This document shows positions 55,903 to 64,000 of a DNA stretch of 64,000 bases, one piece after another (positions within the stretch are counted from its first letter, which is position 1; the number at the start of each line of letters is the position of its first letter). Origin of the DNA: Evernia prunastri (Eukaryota > Ascomycota > Lecanoromycetes > Lecanorales > Parmeliaceae); the NCBI GenBank assembly GCA_003184365.1, contig NKYR01000063.1, forward strand, positions 124,001-188,000, written 5' to 3'. Under the pieces are notes generated by a model. That model was not told the origin of the DNA. It was given only the letters and a program-made list of their open reading frames with translations, and searched no databases. The translations under genes were made by a program, and so were the position numbers.

Positions 55903-58900
55903 ATGTCTTCAAAGTCTCCTCCCCCCCCCCAAATAGCGAACGGCCTTCCGGCTGCGTCCAAAGACCCCGAGAAAGAAAGAAAGAAGGCTGAAAAATTACA
56001 AAAATTTAATGAGAAGAAGGCCAAGGCCAAGGCTGCTAATGCACAAGCTACACAAGGCCCTTCGAAAACCATGGCCAAAAAAGCTAAGCAGGATACCTCC
56101 AAGGATGATTCTTTACCACCCTACGTAGAAAAAACACCACGTGGGGAAAAGAAGAGTATGTGCTCGCATGTTCACCGGTAAGAGACCACTCCAACTGACT
56201 CTCTACCAGTCTTGCAATCTCTGAATGATCCTCATCACATGAATTACATACCTAAAGTAGTGGAATCTGGATGGTACGACTGGTGGGAGAAGGAAGGTTA
56301 CTTCAAGCCTGAGTTTGGTCCCGACGGCAAAGTGAAAGACCAGGGTTACTTCGTCATCCCCGAACCACCACCGAACGTAACCGGAGCTTTACACATGGGC
56401 CACGCCCTACCCAATGCTTTGCAAGACAGTCTGATAAGATGGAATCGAATGCGAGGGTTCACTACACTGTGGCTACCCGGCTGTGATCATGCTGGAATAT
56501 CTACTCAAACAGTCGTCGAAAAGATGCTGATGAGACGAGAAGGAAAGACGAGGCACGATCTTGGCAGAAAGGCGCTGGTTGAAAGGATTTGGGAATGGAA
56601 AGAAGAGTACCATCGCAATATCAACGGAGTGCTTCGGCGCATGGGTGGTTCTTTCGACTGGACGAGGGAAGCCTTCACTATGAGTCCAACCTTCTCAGCT
56701 GCCGTAACGGAGACTTTCGTGACGCTACACGAAGAAGGTCTCATCTACCGGGCTAACAGATTGGTCAATTGGTGTACGGCACTCAATACCACTCTCTCGA
56801 ATCTAGAGGTGGACAACCTAGAATTGAAAGGACGGACGATGCTCGACATACCCGGGTACCAAAAGAAGATCGAATTTGGGGTAATCACTCATTTTCTATA
56901 CCAAATTGAGGGGAGCGAGGAGACAGTAGGTACGTGTATTTCAAGGCAGTCCGGTACCTTCTATCTGCTAATCCTCCACTAGAAGTGGCTACGACGAGAC
57001 CTGAGACTATCCTTGGTGATACTGGCATCGCCGTGCATCCCAAAGACGAGCGATACAAGCATCTGGTAGGGAAGTGCGCGATACACCCATTTCTTGAGCG
57101 GCGAATACCTATCGTCGCAGACGCATACGCAGATCCAGAAAAGGGAACGGGTGCCGTGAAAATCACCCCAGCTCATGACTTCAACGACTTCGAAGTTGGA
57201 CGTAGAAACGGCTTAGAATTCATCAACATACTTGAGGATGATGGTAGTCTTAATGAAAAGGCAGGAGATTTCCAAGGTATAAAGCGATTTGATGCAAGGT
57301 ACAAGATCATCGAAGCTCTCCGAACCAAAGGGCTTTATGTCAAATGGGAAAACAACGAGATGAAGGTACCGATATGTCAGAAGTCGAAAGACGTTATTGA
57401 ACCGATTATGAAGCCACAATGGTGGATGAAAATGAAGGAGGGTTTAGCACCTGCGGCAATCAAGGCTGTAAAAGACGGCCAAATTAAAATCCGACCAGAG
57501 TCTGCGGAGAAGAACTATCACTCATGGATGGAAAATATCAATGATTGGTGTCTATCGAGACAATTATGGTGGGGCCATCAAGTTCCAGCGTACTTCATTC
57601 ACATCGAGGGCGAGTCCCGTGATGAAAGTGACGGAGAGCTATGGGTCAGTGGGAGGACAGAAGAAGCGGCAGAGGAGAAAGCCAAGGCTAAGTTTCCTAA
57701 CAAGAAATTTACACTTACCAGGGATCCGGACGTTTTCGACACGTGGTTCTCTTCTGGTCTATGGCCATTCGCGACATTAGGCTGGCCCAACAAGACCCAC
57801 GATCTGGAGACTCTCTATCCTACGTCTGTGCTAGAAACCGGCTGGGACATTCTCTTCTTCTGGGTGGCGAGAATGATCATGTTTGGTATCAAAATGACGG
57901 GGCAAGTCCCTTTTCGGGAAGTCTACTGCCATTCTTTAGTCAGAGATTCGGAGGGTAGAAAAATGTCAAAATCCCTGGGAAACGTTCTCGATCCTCTCGA
58001 TGTGATGGAGGGTATCTCCCTGTCCAGTTTGCACGAAAAGCTAGAAGGAGGAAATCTCGACCAGAGAGAAGTCGAGAAGGCCAGGAAGAACCAGAAAACC
58101 GCGTTTCCTGATGGGATACCAGAATGCGGTGCTGACGCTTTACGGTTCTCCTTGGTCAATTACCACACCGGAGGTAAGAAGTCCGCATCTATTAAGGACT
58201 GGTAGAATTAATTAACATTTACCAGGCGGTGACATCAACTTTGACATAAAGGTCATGCAAGGTTACCGCAAGTTCTGTAATAAAATCTACCAAGCCACTA
58301 AATACGTCCTCGGCAAACTCGACTCCTCCTTCATCCCCCGAAAAATGCCTACTAAGACCGGGCAAGAATCGCTTGCAGAGCTTTGGATCCTGCACAAATT
58401 CAATACCGCCGCTGCAGAGATTAACACAGCGTTGACACAACGCGAATTCTCTCAGGCAACTTCGATCACGTATCAGTACTGGTATAATCATCTTTGTGAT
58501 GTGTACATCGAGAATTCTAAGGCTATCATCCAAGACGGTAGTCCTTCGGAGCAAGAGTCGGCCAAACAGACCCTGTACACTGCCCTCGAGTGCGCGCTCA
58601 TGATGATCCACCCTTTCATGCCTTTCCTAACTGAAGAACTTTGGCAGCGCCTGCCGCGACGTCCTGAAGATGAGACACCTTCCATTGTCATAGCAGCGTA
58701 CCCGCAATACAACGCCGCTCTCGACGACAGAGATTCTGAAGAAGCCTACGAGCTCATCATGTCCGTCGCGAAAGGTATACGCCAACTAGCAGCCGAGTAC
58801 TTCATCAAAGACTCCGCAACTACCTACGTCCAATTGTTCGACCCTTTCGCCCTGTCAACCTGCAAATCACAAATCGCTTCCATCAAGTCGTTGAGTGGAA

Positions 58901-59238
58901 AAGCTATGTTGGGCGAGAGCGCATCCATCTCCATCCTCTCGGCCACCGACTCAAAACCGGCTGGCTGCGTTGTGCAATCCGTTTCTGCTTCTGCGGCCGT
59001 GTATCTCCTCGTCAAGGGCCGCATAGATATTGACGCAGAGATCAAGAAAGGCAAAGAGAAGTTGGCGGCTGCGCAGGAAGGACTGGAAAAGAAGAGGAAG
59101 GTGGTGGGAGGAGAAGGGTGGGAGAAGATGAGAGAGGATGCTCAGGAGACGGAGAGGAGAAAGCTGGCGAATGCGGAGCAGGAGGTTAAAGTGCTGGAAG
59201 GGAGCGTGGAGCAGTTTGAAAGGCTAAAGTTGGAATAA
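55903..59238 (+). CDS. VAS1: Valyl-tRNA synthetase
   Basis: Four exons (55903-56155, 56210-56929, 56983-58173, 58226-59238) join in frame into 1058 residues. The N-terminal ~85 residues are Lys/Ala-rich (EKERKKAEKLQKFNEKKAKA), typical of eukaryotic ValRS. Catalytic signatures are the HIGH-type PPPNVTGALHMGHAL and the KMSKS motif in SEGRKMSKSLGNVLDPLDVM. Others are FTTLWLPGCDHAGISTQTVV, the editing-domain TTRPETILGDTGIAVHP, LSRQLWWGHQVPAYFI, and SGLWPFATLGWPN. The anticodon-binding domain and a C-terminal coiled coil (EIKKGKEKLAAAQEGLEKKR) complete it. It charges tRNA-Val. Fungi usually make cytosolic and mitochondrial forms from one gene; here no upstream ATG exists for a presequence. Confidence 0.95.
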
Positions 59239-59829
59239 CGATAGCTCCGAACAGGAGGGGTGGAGCGAACGAGGAGAGAGAGAGGATGGAGGGGAGGTCC
59301 AACCCCTTGGCTATCAAAATGTACAGATGACGATGCCTTGCATTTCGGATGTACATCCAAAAGGCCATGTACATCTGCAAGGCAGGACTCCACTTGCACA
59401 AGCAATATCGTCGTCCCTGCAGCCCATCAAAATATCCAACGAGAGAAGCCTTCTCCATCATGCAAAACCACAGATATGATCGTAAGGCGCACGGATTCTG
59501 ACCGACGGATAAGAGACTTCAGATACGCTGGACCCAAATGCCCTTCGGACCCTCGTTCGGCATCTGGCTTAATTGTATGGAACGTCTCAACGCACAAGGC
59601 AATTTTGAAGCTTCTCAAATGATCGATCGCTCGTATGGAATATATGAATCTACTCTATTGGTATCATTTGCGCTCCATCCACAGAGAAATAAGAAAGCTT
59701 TAGTCATACACCCACATCCCTTCAAACATCATGATACACATCGAAAACATATTTGGTAACTAGCAAGATACACCGCTTCCCTCTTCCTGAGGGTCCATTC
59801 CGCGAATGCCACAGCACGCCGACAATGCA
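59239..59829. other. Convergent intergenic region
   Basis: 3' flanks of VAS1 and of the minus-strand transporter. Short frames at 59260-59759 have no motif. Confidence 0.4.
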
Positions 59830-61927
59830 TCAATATTTGGACCCGACTTTCATCCTCGTGGTAGCGTAGGCCGCGCCGAGCGCGCTGAGTGCACCAATGA
59901 ACAGGCAAACAGCGATAGCATTGGGCCCTTCAGCAGCCTTTGCCACATCTTGCTCTCCAAGATCCCCATGTAACTCCGGACTTTTGCCCGGTTCGAGGAT
60001 GGAGAACACAATCATGCTTATGAACGTGCCCACAAATTGCGGTAAAGTAATGAAAAGATTGAGAATGCCGAGGTATATACCCGCTGTCTCGCCGGTTGAG
60101 GAATCGGCACTCGACGAATCGTCTTCCCGGTCGAGATGATTGAGGCGTAAGAATGTTGGTGAGGGCGCGGGAGAGGAGAAGTCGTCATTGGAGTTTGAGA
60201 GGCGGCGGTAGGAGGAGCCGTTTGCGAGCATAGTCGAAGGTGTAGTAAGGCGATTAATCTCTACGCCCATAAAAGCGAAGGGCGCCCAGCACGCTAGAGC
60301 CCAGGGAATACCGCATATGGACACAATGATGGTAGCCATCTGCAGACTCCTGACGAATGGAGCCATAAACATTGCGCCTGCGAAGATGATGTGGCTGAAT
60401 TGCCAGGCGGTGAGGAGGTCAGGTTTGCATTTGTCCAGTGCTGTAACTAAGGGGGCGAAAGGCCCTAGGAAGGCCGGAGGGCGCGGGGTGAACGGTCGAG
60501 AACGGGAGGTGTCTGGGGCCTGGACGACGAATGGGAGAAGAATGGACGCGACGAAAGTTATAATGGAAAAAACGACAAGAGATAAGGAGCCAACGCGACC
60601 AACGTCGCCAAGAGCGTCTTTGGATGCAGCGGCGTTGGTTTCTGGGTGGTAGCGGAAGTAGACTTCACCAACCCAAGTGGTTGAGTAGAAGAGGAAAGGA
60701 AACCAGCCTATCGATGTAAGTCCTAATATTCGGAGAAGGAGGGGACTCTGTTACCGATCCAAGCCCAGAATTGAACCCAGCAGATCGCTTGTATCCGGTC
60801 GGGTAGGTGCATGGTAGTCTTCAAGATCTTACTGAACATCTTCACCGCCCCTGTCTTGGCACCGTCGTCCCTACAAACACAAGCGTGATTAGATGCCAAA
60901 GCACATCCACGCTTGGATTGATGACATTACCTTGCTGAGATCAAAACCCGCTCCTTGACAGCCCAAGACGTTATGCCTATGGTAATCAGAAAAGCAACAG
61001 CAGCGATCACGGTCAACTGCTTGAACTGGGAGTCCCCCAAAAGGTTCCCGAAGATGCCAACAAGATCCAAGGTTCCAGCACCATAGCCTATCAGATGGCC
61101 GATAGCAATCATTCTGCTTGCTTCAAGACATCAGTAGGCAATTGTGCAGTTTCGAATATAGGGAAGCAGCGCTTACCCCAGGCAGAACCAAGCTGCTGCT
61201 TCGCAATTGGTAGCGTGTCAACGATGAGACTCCGACTCGAAGACTGGACTAGATGTTCACATCAGCTGTGCAATCCATTTGTCGTGTGGGATAAGAGCAC
61301 CAACCTGCATTGATAGCAAAGTCTACAAAGTATATGCTGAGGACAGCCAGAGCGATCGTACATGACCTTGCCTGTAGCCCATCATAAGCTGAATATCCCA
61401 GAACACGATAATTCCGGGCACCAACCGTCTCCACGTCCCGCACGAAGAGCCGGACTATCTCCCCCGTCCATCCCAATACTAGCAGACAGACAGCAACAAT
61501 CAGAGCTCCCCCAATCATGAAGGGTCTCCGTCTCCCCCATTTCGATCTGGAATTGTCCGCTAGCACTCCCACCACCGGCTGCATGATCAGCCCTGATAGA
61601 GGTCCCGCAATCCATACGAGTGACGTTTTACTCTTGGTGAGGCCGAGTTGTAGAAGGTAAGGAGTGCAGTCTGCCAATTGGCTCAGTAAAGCTGCTTCTT
61701 GTGTCACCGTAGAGAAGGTAAGTCTCACAGGTCATTTCAATGCCCCAAGTGAACCTATTCATGACTCGTAAGCGTTTAGGTGGCCATCTCTGCCCAGGGC
61801 GCACTCACTGCAAGCCCACCAGACTGAAGGTCAACAGAATCATTCGAATTGACTCTGTGGAACCTTTGATCGACGGGGTGCCAGCCCATGATGCCGCCTG
61901 AGGCATTGCCTCTTCGATCTTTCTCAT
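59830..61927 (-). CDS. SUT-type sucrose/alpha-glucoside H+ symporter (GPH family)
   Basis: Seven minus-strand exons (61809-61927, 61729-61754, 61305-61670, 61177-61248, 60931-61120, 60755-60870, 59830-60707) join in frame into 588 residues. Twelve membrane spans are expected. Signatures are QFTWGIEMTYCTPYLLQLGL across two joins, WIAGPLSGLIMQPVVGVLAD followed by SRSKWGRRRPFM (loop 2-3 motif of the family), FAINAVQSSSRSLIVDTLP, SAWASRMIAIGHLIGYGAG and FWAWIGWFPFLFYSTTWVGE. A Ser-rich loop at ~430-470 is cytoplasmic. Relatives such as S. pombe Sut1 import maltose or sucrose with protons. The second exon is only 26 bases. The start codon at 61927 is likely, though an upstream one cannot be excluded. 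Confidence 0.88.
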
Positions 61928-63910
61928 ACGGTCCGCCAGATATAATGTAGACGAATCGGAGGTTGATTGTACCTTAGTTGCAAGAATTAAGTTTGGTTAT
62001 GCAGGGTGAAAGTATGCGCTTAATGATGGAGGTGCGGGAGCGGAGCGTCGTTGTGGACAGGCAGGCAATTGGATGTCCCCTCGTCTTCAAGATATACTGA
62101 AGGTCAACTGCAACTATTGTTTGAGTGAGTAAAGTAGAGTAGAGTAGGGTAGAGTAGAGTAGATGGACGTCATTGGGTTTACGTGGTCTGTTAAAAACAT
62201 AATTAATGTCTCTGACTTTTCAGATAGATACGTGGCTCGGCTTGTGATTAATAGAGTAGTAAGTATCAGCCTCAAACAAGTTGGTTCTCGGACATGAAAC
62301 CTTCTACTCTACACTATACGGAGTACACGTTTTTTTCAATCAACACTTATGAAAGCTGCAAAAAGTATACACCTTTCTCGGCGAATCCATCGCATTTACT
62401 CATCTACTTTGTGCCATAGTTCCCAGGGAAGTCGGTGGATGAACGTCGACTTGCAGTAACATTGAAGACCTGATCTTGGTTGGAACGACGTATCCACTAA
62501 TATAGACCGACACTGTGTCCTGAACGAAGGTACGTTATAGTTAATCTAGGTAGGAGTACTCTGATTTTTACGCTACATACACTTTACATGTCCGAGGCAA
62601 CAGAGATAGCCAGTACTTGTGCGGCGGGGATCCAATGAGTGGCTCACTGAGGTCCCTACAGTGCCAAGGAGATTAATCTTTCGGCCGCACGAGCAAGTAT
62701 GAAATGCGAACGAATAGGAGCGCATTGCTCTATAAGGGTATAGAAGCTTTAGCGGGTAATGCCAAGGGTTGGCAATAGTCAGCGTGGAACCTCTCTTGAC
62801 CAATGTATCAGCAATACCTCAGACTCAGAGTGTCCGTAAGGCAAGTCGAACTAAGTATGCTTTATGTTACTAAGAAAACTGTGATTTGTTCGATGGCCGT
62901 TGGGAAATGGCAGAACGAGATGCCGCTGGAGGAAATAAATGACGCACCTAAAACACCGTTGGAAGCAGTGTATTGGGCCCTATGGTACGCCGCATTCTCT
63001 CAAGGGAGAAGAGTGGGCTAGAGCATGGCAAGGACTGCCGGACTTTCTCTACCTATGAGGCACGTCCAAAGTCCGCTAAGTAATCGACAGCATCAGAACG
63101 AGCAGGAGGGAAATGTCAGTAAGTGCCTTCGCGCGTACGGAGCTTCAACGTGCCCAGGAGGAATGTCTTGTGTTGAAAAATACTAGTACATAGTGGCGAT
63201 TACGATTGAGAGGGGCAATTGAAAGCGAGAGGAGAGGAAAAATTTAGCCAATGCAAGGCATTACCAAGGAATCGGTCGGAGGAGACATGCAGGAGTTACG
63301 GAGTGTGGATCAATGAATTCCCGAGAAAATACCTCTTGAATCTTGATGGCTGACAAGTGACAACTAGTCAACTACCACCTACACTTAAGCAATGGCAGTG
63401 TTCTGGGGGCATAGTTACTAGTACTTGTACAGAGACGATGGTCGTTGGTTATTGAAGGACTGGAGCACGCCTTCGAAACAAATGAATATTGATAGCGATC
63501 AATCCTCTACTTAAATAAGGTACTTAATACTTTAGGTAGTATACCTACTCGTACTTGCAGCGCTTGCTAGGGTGATATAAGGTTAGATTTCAACCTTTTC
63601 AACCTTCCCGATATCTGATTTAGACTATCGAGCCTATTACAGCAAGGTATCATACTTAGGTAATCCCTCAAGGTACCCTGTTGACCAGGATGCGGCCTGT
63701 TTCATACTCACCTCTTCAGTCTCCAGCTTTTTTCATTGATTTCAATGTGAAGTATACTTCACTTTCCTACATGCATTACGGGACCGTGCAGATATTACCT
63801 CTATACTTCATTTTACCTTAGGTTTGACAACCATCCTGGTCAAATCAGCGACTCGTATTGCCTCTCTACTCCACCTCCGTTGACCAGCCACCATCACCAC
63901 CGTCACCACC
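61928..63910. other. 2-kb intergenic region
   Basis: No supported gene; the frames at 62573-62803 and 62803-63021 have no motif. A GTAGA-type repeat lies at 62133-62166. Many GGTACT/AGTACTT words occur in the last 500 bases. Confidence 0.4.
62133..62166. repeat. Pentanucleotide-type repeat (AGTAG/GAGTA)
   Basis: Six to seven consecutive copies of AGTAG-like units with one G substitution, read directly. The same GTAGAGTA word forms the repeat at 17967-18010. Confidence 0.75.
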
Positions 63911-64000
63911 ATGGATTCCCTCACCGAGCCACCCTTGCAGCAATGCTGCATCTGTTTTCATTCGGTACATGTGTTAATTGACCACCTCTAAGCTTCCCCG
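63911..64000 (+). CDS. First exon of a gene leaving the window (unidentified)
   Basis: The ATG at 63911 has a strong context (CACCATGG) and opens MDSLTEPPLQQCCICFHS. A possible GTACAT donor at about 63965 follows, after which the frame soon stops. The closely spaced cysteines (CCICFH) could begin a zinc-binding module, but too little is visible to name it. Confidence 0.4.

Noticed and set aside
1..64000. CRISPR arrays, bacterial-type operons, rRNA genes, phage or plasmid modules
   Set aside because: None was seen by eye; the intron-rich gene structure and protein families are eukaryotic throughout.

Overview
The window is nuclear DNA of a filamentous ascomycete (Pezizomycotina). Genes are split by short introns of roughly 45-150 bases with GTAAGT/GTATGT-type donors, there is no operon structure, and the gene set is typically fungal (Tvp23, Msb1, an Rlm1-type MADS factor, Pex13, Tos1, Atg6, an Asp f 4-like protein). 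Several families resemble Leotiomycete versions, but the exact class is inference. Exon joins below were worked out by hand from splice sites, reading phase and remembered family conservation. Every multi-exon model given has a coding length divisible by three, unless flagged.

Layout. 1-13.5 kb: the C-terminal end of a VTA1-type ESCRT cofactor, a long leader with diverged tandem repeats, an orphan protein (2021-3535), TVP23 (minus), decayed coding-like sequence (about 5.2-7.6 kb), a GH72-like membrane protein (minus), a copia retroelement relic (about 11.1-11.7 kb) and a doubtful small membrane protein. 13.5-25.6 kb: MSB1 (minus), a DUF3140 protein, an Rlm1/RlmA MADS-box factor and a DHA2-type MFS exporter. 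27.6-39 kb: a secreted Asp f 4-like protein, a TOS1 cell-wall protein, PEX13, a receptor-like single-pass protein and a 78-residue disordered protein found only by splicing. 39.6-64 kb is a dense housekeeping block: RPP1, CK2 alpha, a DUF1295 membrane protein, TFIIS, a MidA/NDUFAF7-like methyltransferase, a membrane-anchored cysteine synthase homologue, Scm3/HJURP, Atg6/Beclin, valyl-tRNA synthetase, a SUT-type disaccharide transporter, and the first exon of a gene that leaves the window.

How the genes relate. There is no biosynthetic cluster. A loose theme is the cell wall and its signalling: GH72-like, Msb1, the Rlm1-type factor, Tos1, the Asp f 4-like protein and a sensor-shaped protein all lie between 7.7 and 37 kb. 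Three divergent pairs share short promoters (RPP1/CK2 alpha, methyltransferase/cysteine synthase, Scm3/Atg6).

Most interesting points: (1) an ATG-less in-frame extension of valyl-tRNA synthetase that reads as a mitochondrial presequence; (2) a GH72-like protein whose catalytic acid/base Glu is Asp; (3) a nearly identical 57-base tandem duplication inside the CENP-A-binding core of Scm3; (4) an in-frame TGA in TOS1 that needs a non-consensus 45-base intron; (5) a stopless, multiple-of-three intron in the GH72-like gene. I saw no clear new multi-gene system.
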